Shown here in pieces: positions 7,696 through 17,300 of a DNA stretch of 39,714 bases (its first letter is position 1; each line of letters starts with the position of its first letter). A model generated the notes under the pieces. That model made no database searches and had not been told where the DNA came from. It saw nothing but the letters and a program-made list of their open reading frames with translations. The stretch spans positions 1 to 39,714 of the forward strand of contig CALLAT010000135.1 of NCBI GenBank assembly GCA_938002085.1, in the 5' to 3' direction. The DNA comes from an uncultured Pseudanabaenaceae cyanobacterium. GTDB lineage: Bacteria > Cyanobacteriota > Cyanobacteriia > PCC-9006 > JAAUQQ01. The translations under genes and the position numbers were made by a program.

Positions 7696-7876
7696 TCTAA
7701 GAGATTGATATCTTTTAGCGATATCTCCTGGGCTCGATGAATTCAATCTAACGAAGCTCCAAGAAACTGGAAGTCGGTTTAGCCCAGTATCCATGACGGT
7801 TTTCCGCATTAAATCCACGCTTAGCAATCAGCGTTCGGTTCTACTCACCACAGAGGTCGGCTTTTGACACCTGTTG

Positions 7877-8001
7877 CTTAACTCGCACCAACGGCACCAT
7901 TGAGTCATCGAACAAAACCGAAGTACAACGGGCTTAAATCCACCAGACTTAAACCCAATTAGTGCTTCTTCTTAACTCGCCTTACGGGTTTAACTGAGTC
8001 A
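7877..8001. repeat. Two-copy direct repeat in the heat-shock spacer
   Basis: CTTAACTCGC is followed 15 bases later by GAGTCA in both copies (7877-7907 and 7971-8001). The intervening bases differ mostly, so two short blocks at fixed spacing are what is conserved. Part of each copy (ACTC...GAGT) is itself an inverted repeat, which suits a dimeric regulator. Confidence 0.5.
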
Positions 8002-8025
8002 CTTTTAGTCCCATTAAAAGTGACT
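7997..8025 (+). repeat. Perfect inverted repeat upstream of the second Hsp20 gene
   Basis: AGTCACTTTTA (7997-8007) pairs with TAAAAGTGACT (8015-8025), an 11-bp stem with a 7-base loop, ending 33 bases before the ATG at 8059. It may be a 5' leader hairpin or an operator. It overlaps the second copy of the direct repeat. Confidence 0.6.
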
Positions 8026-8045
8026 TGATTCACAACTAACCTTTT

Positions 8046-8057
8046 GGAGATTGCTCC
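8046..8057 (+). promoter_or_regulatory. Ribosome-binding site within a tiny hairpin at the second Hsp20 start
   Basis: GGAG (8046-8049) is the ribosome-binding site and can pair with CTCC (8054-8057) over the loop ATTG, with the ATG beginning at 8059. The four-pair stem would hide the site and melt easily with heat. It is short enough to arise by chance. The matching arrangement in the divergent hspA leader makes it worth noting. Confidence 0.4.
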
Positions 8058-8058
8058 C

Positions 8059-8655
8059 ATGACCACGCTTTATTGGCAAATCGCCCCGGAACTAGATCAA
8101 CTGCGCCGTCAAGCGGAACGGATGCTGGAGGATCGTGGCCAAGCCCCCACAGAAGCCCAGGCCTGGAAACCCGCTGCCGAACTGCGCGATTTAGGCGATC
8201 GCTACGAACTCCAGCTACAACTCCCTGGCATCAAGGCAGAGAACCTAGACATCCAGGCCACCCAGGACAGCGTGACAGTCACTGGCGATTGCCCAGCCAC
8301 CGAAGCCCAGTTCATCCACTCCGAGTTCCGCACCGGGGCCTTCAAACGGGCTGTGCGCCTACCCGAAGGCATACAGCACCAGGCAGTCTCGGCAGACTAC
8401 AGCCATGGCCTACTCACCCTGAACTTGCCAAAGCTCACCGCAGCGCCGGACTACCGCGTTCGAGTCGCCGTCAACGGCAGCGAAGAGGCTGCAACCGGGG
8501 CTCCTGTTCCTCAAGTGGCTGCTCCTGACATGGATGCTGCCAACATTACCGCTCCTGAAGTTGCGGTAACGAGCAACCCTGAGCCCTCCAACTTACCCAC
8601 CGCAGCAGTCGCTGGGGCAGCTGAAGCAGAAGACCTCTGGGCCGAGCCTGAATAG
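8059..8655 (+). CDS. Second Hsp20/alpha-crystallin protein with a long Ala/Pro-rich tail
   Basis: The product (198 residues from MTTLYWQIAP) is a small heat-shock holdase. The alpha-crystallin domain runs from about residue 36 to 138, with LQLQLPGIKAENLDIQA, DSVTVTGDCP and SHGLLTLNLPK, and an RVRV segment as the likely IxI-type motif. Unlike its neighbour it carries about 58 further residues rich in Ala, Pro, Val and Glu with almost no positive charge, probably disordered. The N-terminal arm is shorter and differs in sequence. The ATG at 8059 is preceded by GGAG; a TTG start five codons upstream would place that site inside the gene. It is monocistronic, with a strong terminator 48 bases downstream, and divergent from hspA. 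Confidence 0.9.
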   Translation: MTTLYWQIAPELDQLRRQAERMLEDRGQAPTEAQAWKPAAELRDLGDRYELQLQLPGIKAENLDIQATQDSVTVTGDCPATEAQFIHSEFRTGAFKRAVRLPEGIQHQAVSADYSHGLLTLNLPKLTAAPDYRVRVAVNGSEEAATGAPVPQVAAPDMDAANITAPEVAVTSNPEPSNLPTAAVAGAAEAEDLWAEPE

Positions 8656-8703
8656 GCTCGCAAGCTGGATTACCAGCCTCATTGAATGATTGAAGAATAT
8701 TTG

Positions 8704-8735
8704 AAAGGGCATCCCCATGGGGATGCCCTTTTTTT
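8704..8735 (+). terminator. Strong intrinsic terminator after the second Hsp20 gene
   Basis: AAAGGGCATCCCC (8704-8716) pairs perfectly with GGGGATGCCCTTT (8719-8731) and the run of T continues to 8735. Confidence 0.95.
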
Positions 8736-9175
8736 GGCTTTGATGACTCAAAGCCAGCCCTGAGTTGACCTCTTTTCCTAAATCCCACGGCTGCTTTGGT
8801 AGCCAGGCTAGTGCCTAAAACTAAGCCCTTTGCCTGGTAATCGCCACATTATTGCCCCGGGAAACGCAATCTTTCTAACGAGTAGAGAGATCACAATTAG
8901 TACTAGAAAGCACTCGCCTTCCTTATACGTTCAACTCACCAGATAGCCGGATATATATGAAAAGTTCAGTAGTTGTAATTTTATATACTCAAGGCAAAAA
9001 CAAACCGGAATTAGCCGAGATTCACCATCACGCAATTCCCCTGAGATCTGCTTCGGTGTTCTTACTTTGCGGTCGAAATTGGGAGAGCCAGGGCTCTAGA
9101 AAAGTCACTGAGAAAAGAAAATCGTACTTCCGTACAAATTGGGAATGATGACTCTAACTACCATTGCTTAGAGTC
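8736..9175. other. Spacer upstream of the TPR membrane protein
   Basis: I see no gene in this 440-base stretch. A 63-codon frame at 8957-9148 starts without a ribosome-binding site and has no protein-like pattern. The region presumably holds the promoter of the gene starting at 9176, but no convincing -35/-10 pair was found. Confidence 0.5.
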
Positions 9176-9967
9176 GTGTTAGAAAACTTTTTTACAGTCT
9201 TACTGTCCTATTTACTGACGCCCTGGGGCGTTATTGCCTTTATTTTCTGGCTCACCATGGTGGTCGATTGCAGCCGGCAGGAAGTGGGCCATAGTCGCAA
9301 ATGGTGGTTATGTTTCATGGTGCTGCTCCACATCGGTGGGGCCCTGCTCTACGCCATTAAATGCTGGTGGCCCAGGGTTTCTAGCCCGAAGGCGAAGGTT
9401 TTACTGCCCTACTGGTTGCAGACCAAGCCCAAGAATGACGCCGAGGTACTCCAGGCCGAAGCCGATGCTCGCAACATCGGCAAGCTGCACCAGTTTTTGC
9501 GACTGGGCGACTTACGTTACGACCGGGGAGAGCTAGAGCAGGCGGAGTCAGCCTATGACCAAGCGTTATCCCAGGATGGAGAGAATGCTCGTGCCCTTTG
9601 GGGCATGGCCAATATTGCAGTGACACGGCAAGATCTCGCCCAGGCAAGGGATTGGTTAACTCGGCTTATGGCGGTAGATCCAGATTTCCAGTTTGGTGAA
9701 GGGGGAACGTTTTATGCCCAGGTTCTGTTTGAGCTTAAGGATTGGGACAACGCGAAGGATTGCCTACTGCGCCAATGCGATCGCCATAGCAACCCCGCCG
9801 ATGAGCTGCTCCTCGCCCAGGTCTATCAGCAGCTCGGAAAGCCTGCCCTCGCGAAGGAAGCACTGGAACAAATGCTATTGCGGATGAATGGTGCGCCGCC
9901 CTATTTTCAACAGCAACATCGCAAATGCTTAACCATCGGTAAAAAGCTGCTGCATCAGTTTGCTTAA
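9176..9967 (+). CDS. Membrane-anchored TPR protein with an N-terminal PLDc_N-type domain (copy A)
   Basis: This 263-residue product (from a GTG start at 9176) opens with two membrane segments, about residues 9-32 and 44-66 (WWLCFMVLLHIGGALLYAIK). These match the PLDc_N/cardiolipin-synthase N-terminal-like module: FWLTMVVDC, then charged residues, then KWW and GALLY. A conserved joint QAEADARNIGKLHQFLRLGD leads into three or more TPR-like helix pairs ending near residue 255, which would sit in the cytosol and bind partner proteins. It has a close paralog at 32471-33241. No phospholipase catalytic motif exists, so it is not an enzyme. The start is uncertain: TTG at 9164 is also in frame, an upstream TAA at 9155 limits extension, and GTG 9176 best matches the paralog. 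Confidence 0.75.
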   Translation: MLENFFTVLLSYLLTPWGVIAFIFWLTMVVDCSRQEVGHSRKWWLCFMVLLHIGGALLYAIKCWWPRVSSPKAKVLLPYWLQTKPKNDAEVLQAEADARNIGKLHQFLRLGDLRYDRGELEQAESAYDQALSQDGENARALWGMANIAVTRQDLAQARDWLTRLMAVDPDFQFGEGGTFYAQVLFELKDWDNAKDCLLRQCDRHSNPADELLLAQVYQQLGKPALAKEALEQMLLRMNGAPPYFQQQHRKCLTIGKKLLHQFA

Positions 9968-10006
9968 CGTCTACTCGTCTCTATGACACCAGCTTCTATC
10001 CCATGA

Positions 10007-10036
10007 AAAAGGGCCTCCTTAACAGGAGGCCCTTTT
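10007..10036. terminator. Bidirectional terminator between convergent genes
   Basis: AAAAGGGCCTCC (10007-10018) pairs perfectly with GGAGGCCCTTTT (10025-10036), giving a T-run on both strands. It ends the TPR gene on the plus strand and the outer-membrane protein gene (the last gene of the 22-kb unit) on the minus strand. Confidence 0.9.
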
Positions 10037-10068
10037 CGTTTGCAGTCATTTTAGCCAGGCGATCGACG

Positions 10069-11235
10069 CTAGTAATTTAGCGACAGCCCAGTCCGCACAA
10101 AAAAGCCCTGGAACGTCATATCCCCCTTGCTTTCTGTAAAGAGTCCTGGGTTAGCGGCATCCACAAACTGAATATCTTCATAGGCATTGAACCAGTTTTG
10201 ATATTCATATCCCACACTCAGGCTTAAGCCAGCCCGCTCAGCAATGGACCTTGTCCAATCTAGGCCCAATGCCATCTCCGCAACCGGCATCACCTCATCA
10301 CTATTTTGTTGCTGGAAGTCTGCGACAACATCCTCACCACCATTATCAGTTTCGAGATAGCTCACCTGGCGATCGCCCATCAGCAGAGAGCCCGCTGCCC
10401 GACCAAACACACTAAACCCAGACCCAATTGCCCAGCGAGCATCCGCCCCAATCCGAGGCCCAAAGCCCGTAAAGTCCTGGTCAACGAAGACCTTAGCTTC
10501 AGTAAAGTCCACTCCGTCGTATTTCACTGTCAGATCCTGATCGGTATCGGCAAACCGAAGACCAGAGAACAGGCGCAGGTCAAATTGCTCACCCAACTCC
10601 ATGGCATACCCCAATTCCAAATCGGTGCTGGTATAGTCCAGCGTCGTGTTGGCCTCCGCAGTCTCAGCTCGATCATTTTGGGAAGGATGGCTCAGGGTCG
10701 AGAACAAAAAGCCATTGTCAGGACGCTCCGCGCTGGCGTTACCATCGCTCTCCACACTCAGCCAAGTGGCCCGCCCATCGATATTGCCTTTGCGATAGCC
10801 CACGCCAATTCGAGTATTGATAGCGTCGTGGTAGTCCACCGCAGCCAGGTCTCCTCCCACCGCAAAGGCATCGGAATCATCGGCGATCGCAAAGTCCAAG
10901 ACATCGCTGGGGTTGGGCTCAAAGAAGAGAACTTCGCTTGAGAGATACAAGCCTTGGGGGCGATCGCTCGATTCAACCGCCAAGGTCTCTGTCAATCCCT
11001 CAGTCTCCTCCTCAACTGCAACGGGGTCACTCCCAAGAATTTGTTGCTTGAGGCTATCGATTTCCTGGCGCAGCATCTCTTGCTGGGTTTCTAAACGGGT
11101 GAGCTGTTCTTGCAACATCTCGGCTTCCGTTTTTTGAGCCATGGCAGGACTCATCCCCAACCCAGCCAGGCTCAAAATAAAAGCTGGCATTGCAGTGATA
11201 CGAAAGAGATTGTACTGGGACTGTTGCTGTGACAT
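10069..11235 (-). CDS. Beta-barrel outer-membrane protein with an N-terminal coiled coil (Lpg1974-like)
   Basis: From MSQQQSQYNL the product is 388 residues. It has a Sec signal peptide cut after AMA (residue 33), then a coiled coil at about residues 36-67 rich in Gln/Leu/Glu, then a beta-rich body with alternating strands such as LYLSSEVLFFEP, GYRKGNIDGRATWLSV, LELGYAMELGEQFDLRLFSG and GFFVRTGLSLNY. The C-terminus ends in an aromatic residue, as outer-membrane barrels do. The pattern resembles Lpg1974-family pore-forming proteins and not the SLH-OprB porins usual in cyanobacteria. The ATG at 11235 is chosen over one 11 codons upstream because the signal peptide then begins correctly. It follows the giant repeat gene by 104 bases on the same strand and is the last gene of the unit. 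It may form a pore or anchor for surface material. Confidence 0.75.
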   Translation of the reverse strand: MSQQQSQYNLFRITAMPAFILSLAGLGMSPAMAQKTEAEMLQEQLTRLETQQEMLRQEIDSLKQQILGSDPVAVEEETEGLTETLAVESSDRPQGLYLSSEVLFFEPNPSDVLDFAIADDSDAFAVGGDLAAVDYHDAINTRIGVGYRKGNIDGRATWLSVESDGNASAERPDNGFLFSTLSHPSQNDRAETAEANTTLDYTSTDLELGYAMELGEQFDLRLFSGLRFADTDQDLTVKYDGVDFTEAKVFVDQDFTGFGPRIGADARWAIGSGFSVFGRAAGSLLMGDRQVSYLETDNGGEDVVADFQQQNSDEVMPVAEMALGLDWTRSIAERAGLSLSVGYEYQNWFNAYEDIQFVDAANPGLFTESKGDMTFQGFFVRTGLSLNY

Positions 11236-11339
11236 TCCAATTTCTCTGTAAGTGAAACTTTGAATCAACTGGTAAGCTTGGTGGCCCGGTTATATCGAGC
11301 CCCTATCGATTTGTCTATGGAGGTCTTAACCCCTATTTT

Positions 11340-14300
11340 TTAGCTAGGCGCTTCAACTCGAAACTTGCCGTTCAAAATGGCCGCAGCCTGGTTTTGGGTG
11401 GTTTCTTGAAGCTGTTGCACCAATTCTGGCGTGAGTAATTCCAGTAGCCGAGCATTGATCACCCCATTGAGTAACTCTGCATCCTTAGGACTCGGATTAC
11501 TCGTGCGAACCACATTGATACCGATGCCTCCATCCAATCCATCGGCCTCAGAACCACCAAATAAGGCATCATCACCCGCCTCACCCAAGAGCTGATCAAT
11601 GCCTCTTTGACCAAAGAGTTGATCGTTGTCTAGCCCCCCAAAGATTTGATCTTCCGCCAGGGTTGTATTGAGATCGAGGCTGCGATGGGCGAGCTGATGC
11701 TGTCGAGGTAAGCCATGGCTGAAGTTGTAGTCTTCTTCGGATTCGTCCAGATACCCTGCTTGTAAGGACAGATTTAAATTGAGCTGCCCCTGAATCCAGG
11801 GCAACAGAATGTTGGCGTTATCACCGAATAGCAAGTCGTCCCCCGCCTCCCCAACTAAGAGGTCATTGCCTGCTCGAAGCACATAGGACTGATCGCGCTG
11901 GCTATGGGCAATGCCATGGTCATCGCCATAGAGATCTCGCAAGAAGGTTTGAACATCTGCCTGGAGCTGTTCCAAGCTTTGTTTAAGCTCAGTTTCGTCC
12001 GTACCAGGCGAGGTCACGATGGGGGTAATGATGCTGCCGTAGTCTCCCACTGCAAAGTCACTGCCAGCTGCACCGTTAATGATGTCGTTGCCCTGGTCAC
12101 GATTCCATTCCGGCAAGTTGGGGCTGGTGGGGCGTTCCTGTTGGGAGAAGCCGTAGTCCCAGAAACTACTGTTGGGGTAGGGCAGCTCATCCAGGACAGG
12201 GCTGAGCTGGAAGACGTCATCGCCGAAGAGGTGGTCATCGCCCTCACCTCCGCTGATGTTGTCGTTGCCCATCAAGAGCTGATTAGGCCCTGAGGCAGGA
12301 GCTGTTGTATCAGCCACAAGCGTTGAGACCACATTGAGGACTTGGGCATCGAACTGACTGATGATGGCTCGTAGGTCTGCTAAGCGATTGCCCAGACCCG
12401 CATCTGTATTCGGCAAGCCAGGTTTTAGGGGGCCGAAGGCGATCGCGCTGTCACCCACCACCAAATCATCATCACTGCCCCCATCGAGAATGTCGTTCCC
12501 GATGGATAGCGTCTGGTTCGGCTGCTGTCGATCTCGACCAATCTCCACATCATGGAGGTCGTAACTTAGCTGACTCAGCTCCCGCGTCAGCTCTTCCAGC
12601 AGGCCATCTAGGCCCGCATCGCCAGTGCGCAAAGGCATGACCAGGCTGTAGTCATCACCCACGACGGTATCCTCACCAGCCCCACTGAGAAGCGTGTCAT
12701 TGCCCGGCAACCAAGCCCCATGGCCGGAAACGCTGGGAATTAACTGCACCAAAGCCTCAACGGTGAGACCGTCGCTGGTGGTGAGTCCTAGCGCCTGGGG
12801 ATTTTGAGCTTGCCCTTCTTGATCCACTGCGAGAATGGGCAAGAGGCCTTGGTCGGGATTGGCCGTAACGTTGACCGATGGCGTAATCACCGTGCCAAAG
12901 GTACCGAGTTGCAGGCTTCCTCCCAGGGCTTGCTCAATGAGATGCAGGCCATGGGTCACGTTGGGATTCTGGCTCTCCCAAGGCACCCCATTAAACTGGT
13001 CGTCGCCGATGAAGAAGTCATTGCCGCTGCCACCGACAATGCGGTCAGCCCCGCCATTGCCTTCAACGTAGTTCTCTCCCTCACCGGCATTGATCTGGTC
13101 ATCGCCGCCCTGGCCAAAGATTTGGTCATCGCCCGCACCGCCGGAGATCACATCGGCACCATCGGCAAAGATGGCAAGCTGCTGCTGCACCGTTTTCCAA
13201 CTGCCGTCACTGTTGAGTGCGCGGCTGCCGTCAGGGTTGTATAGACCACTTAGCAGTAGTTTCTCCGCTGCGGCCAGTTCATCGGCAGTGAGCCCGCCTG
13301 TGGCTAGGTCGCGAGCGTTAACGACATTCACCACTTCGGTCAGGGTCACATCGCGATGCCAAGCGCCATTGATGTCTTGGCGGATTGCACCATTGGGGCT
13401 GTAGTCTCTGATGATTTGGCCGGTGCCGCCCAGGATTGTGTCATGGCCGTCATCGCCTTGGATTTGGTCGCTGCCTAGGTCACCGTAGAGTTCGTCATCG
13501 CCTTGGCCCCCGGAGATGACATCGTTCCCGCGTTGGCCGTGGATGATGTCATCGCCACCATTGCCCTGGAGCTGATCTGGGGCCGTGATGCGATCGCTAT
13601 CATCAAAGCGCTGAATGTCGCGGATGACATCATCAAAGGGCAAATCATGGCGTTCCCAGGTGCGAGATTCGGGGTCAATGGGGCGACGCTTGATGCTGCC
13701 GTTATCGCCCAGAATCACATCGGCCTCACTACCGCCTTCAATTTGGTCGGCCCCATCAATGCCGCCCAGGACGTTATGGCCGCCAATGATGTCATCTTCG
13801 CCACTGCTGCCATAGATGGTGTCATCGCCCTGTTGACCCAGGATTTTGTCGTCGCCCTGGTCACCGTAAATGACATCATTTCCTCCGCCATCCCCAGCGG
13901 TGGTGAAGATGGACTGATAGCTATCTTCCCGGCTGAGCTTAAAGTCTCGCTGACCATGGTCGCCCAAGATCAGGTCTGCGGTTTGCTGACCGTAGACAAT
14001 GCGCTGTCCTGAGAAGTCCGTGCCATTCAACTCCCAAAGCACCTCCAATCCCGTGGGTTGATTGCGCCAGTAGAAGTCGAGCTGTCCATCACCACCAAAG
14101 TCATCAAAGGCTCCGATTTGCCAACTTTGATCCGGCAGAGAGGGCAGGTTAATCACAGCATCGCCAACTAACTGCACGCCATTTAAGAAGCGCGCCAGAA
14201 TGTCGTTGGTGAAGCGGTTGCGCAGCAATAAATCCTGCTGACCATCTTGATTAATATCAGCGACCCCTTCAACGACCCAGCCCAAGTCCAAGGCAGGCGC

Positions 14301-17300
14301 ACCGAGCAATGTACTGCCGATATCAACACCACGATCCATAAAGAGGGTCACTAACGAGCCATCCACTTGGTTGCGCCAGAGCAGATCTTCTTGCTCGTCA
14401 CCATTGAAGTCTCCTGAGCCTGCAATGCGCCAGTTGCTATCGATGGGGGTCGCAGGGAGAAGCGCACTATTGCGATACTTTGTTCCTTCCAGAGACCACA
14501 GTAAAGTCTGGGCTCCGAGCTGATGTCGCCAGAGCAGATCTTCATGGCCGTCGCTATCAAAATCACCAATGGCCTGGATCTCCCAATTGGGATCTAGAAC
14601 AGTTGGCCCTACAAAAATATCTTGCAGCACTTCATCGCCATTCATCAGGCGTATGGAGGTTTGCCCTGTGCCGCCATTGCGCCACACGCCATCGGCCTGA
14701 CCATCTCGGTTAAAGTCACCGCTGCCCACCAGACTCCAGCCCAGGTCGCGGCTATCAAATTGGTTTTGGATCAGAGCACTGCCTTCCAAGAACCAGTCCA
14801 CTAGACCTTGATCTTGACCGACAACCAAAACCTGCTGCGACTGGAAACTCACATTATCTAAGCCCCATAGCACCTGGGCACCATTGAGTTGATTCTGCCA
14901 GTACAGGTCTAGGCCACCATCATTGCTGAAGTCTTCAAAAGCACCAATTTGCCAATCTTGAGTGGGGAAATTGGGAAGCTGCAAAACGGCATCTCCGGCC
15001 AGTTCGATGCCGTTCAAGAATCGTGCCAGTAGAACATTGGTGTTTTGATTGCGGAGCAATAGATCCTGTTGGCCATCTTGATTGACGTCTGCAATGCCTT
15101 CAATTGTCCAGCTCAGATCCAACGCTGGGGTTTGGAGCAGGCTACTGCTAAATTCAACGCCGTTATTCAACAACCACACCACTAATGCGCCATCGATGCG
15201 GCTGCGCCAGAGCAAGTCTTCTTGGCCATCGCCATTAAAGTCACCCGAGGCCGCAATGCGCCAGTTGCTGTCCACGGTGGAAGCCGGGAGCAGTCCCTGG
15301 GAAATGAGTCCAGTGCCGTTGAGGCCCCACAGCAGATTGAGACCCGCAACTTGATGACGCCAGAGCAAGTCTTCTTGGCCATCGCCGTTAAAGTCAGCCA
15401 CGGCCCTAATTTCCCAGTTGGGATCTTGCACCAGGGGACCGACGAAGGTATCGCGCAGAATCTCACCGTTATTCATCAGGCGCAGCGCCGTCTGACCTGT
15501 TGTGGCATTGCGCCAGACTGAATCCGCTTGGCCATCATCGTTAAAGTCGCCACTGCCCACTAATTGCCAATCCAGCGATGCAGCATTGAAGAGGCTAGGG
15601 CTAAACTCCACGGCATCGAGGTTCCAAATCACAGGCAGACCATCGACTTGGTTTTGCCAAATGATGTCGCCATTGCCATCTTGGTTAAAGTCTCCAATGC
15701 CGGCGATCGCCCAGTCGCTATTGGGGCTAGGCAGAACATTGAGAACGGACTGACCCAAGTAGTTCTCATCATTGAGGAACCAAACCCGCTCCTCGGGAAT
15801 CAACGGATTGCGCCACAGAATATCGGTGTGCCCATCTTGATTGAAATCAGTTGTCCCCCCGATGCTCCAGTTCACGTCGAAGGTGGGTGCCCCTAGGACT
15901 TCACTGGCAGAGACCAAATTGGTCCCGGCCATAAACCAAATCAGGTTGAGCGGAACGGTGGTGTGCCGCAGGAATAAGTCAGCATTGCCGTCACGATTGA
16001 AGTCATCAATGGCTGCCACATCCCACTCCAGGCCAAGGGGAGGAAGATTGAGTGCTGCTTCACTGAGATAGCGTTCGCCTTCCATCAACCAGGCATCGAT
16101 TATGCCCGTTTGGCGATCGCGCCAAACGATATCAGCGGCGCCATCGCCATTGAAGTCGCCAGTGCCCAACACTTCGAAATTGCTGCCGCGCAGCAGCGGA
16201 GCCTTGACCTGCTGGGTCACATTCACGCCATTACCGACCACAAACTGAACGGCCAATTCTCCAGTGTTCAGCTCCCGCCAGAGGAAGTCATCATTGCCAT
16301 CTAAATCAAAGTCATCGGTGGAGACAATGCGCCACAGCCCTTGGCTCACATCAAACTCATCCCCATGGATAAAGTCAGCTTCGGTACCGCCAAAGATCGT
16401 GTCTTCGCCCAGGCCACCGTAAATGCTGTCTTGACCACCAAGGGTAGGAGATGTGCTGACAACCGTATCGAGCAACATATCGGCAATGCCATTATCACCC
16501 AGGATGCGGTCATCGCCCGCCTGGCCAAAGAGACGGTCTGCGCCAGCGCCACCAAAGATCCAGTCGAGGGCATTGCCACCATCAATTTCGTCATCGTCAC
16601 CCACCCCAGGCTCCGTTGTCTGGGCCTGGCTAACGGTTCCGGCCTGGTAGAGGACTTCGCCGTTGTCGCCCAAGAGAATGTCGCGATCGCCTCCTCCTTC
16701 AATGCTGTCCTTACCTTCACCGCCCAGGACAATATCAGTGCCTTCGTCACCTAGCAGGCGATCGTCTTCACCCTGCTCAGGCAGAGCTGTGGTCACGCGG
16801 TTAAGCAGGCCAGCGCTATAAGACAGCTTGCCGTTGTCTCCCAGAATGATATCTGCACCATCGCCGCCACTGACCGTATCGCCTTGAGCGGCGCCGAGGA
16901 TAATGTCTTGGCCTTCATCTCCCGTGATGTTGTCGCTGCCACCCAGGGCCGCAACGGCTCCATCCACTGGCGTTGCAATTTCATCAACAGTATTCAAGTC
17001 GCCATCGAGGCTGTAATCCACATGGCCGTTATCACCAGAGATAATATCGTCGCCCCCTCGACCCGCAATTTGATCATCGCCACTGCCTCCCAAGGCGATA
17101 TCGTTGCCTTCGCCTGCATCAAGATTATCCTGCCCCCCAAGCGCTAAAACTTGAGATTCCAGCCGGGTGACTTGGCCATTGCTGTAGGCCATCACAGCAC
17201 CATCACCAAACAAAATATCATCACCTAGCTGCCCCTGGATCTGGTCATCACCCAGGCCACCCATAATCACATCATCATCCGCATTGCCTTCCAGCTCATC

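Larger units (their letters stand above)
7656..8058. other. Divergent regulatory region between two Hsp20 genes
   Basis: The 403-base spacer drives two heat-shock genes in opposite directions. It holds a duplicated element CTTAACTCGC-N15-GAGTCA at 7877-7907 and 7971-8001 (94 bases apart), GATATC-N7-GATATC at 7707-7725 in the hspA leader, and an 11-bp perfect inverted repeat AGTCACTTTTA/TAAAAGTGACT at 7997-8025. Hairpins also cover each ribosome-binding site. A TTGACA hexamer lies at 7864-7869 but lacks a good -10. The HrcA operator CIRCE (TTAGCACTC-N9-GAGTGCTAA) is not present. Confidence 0.6.

Noticed and set aside
7656-8058. HrcA/CIRCE operator for the Hsp20 genes
   Set aside because: TTAGCACTC-N9-GAGTGCTAA is absent; only ACTC...GAGT fragments with 18-base spacing are seen.
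8957-9148. 63-codon plus-strand frame upstream of TPR copy A
   Set aside because: No ribosome-binding site and no protein-like pattern; probably chance.
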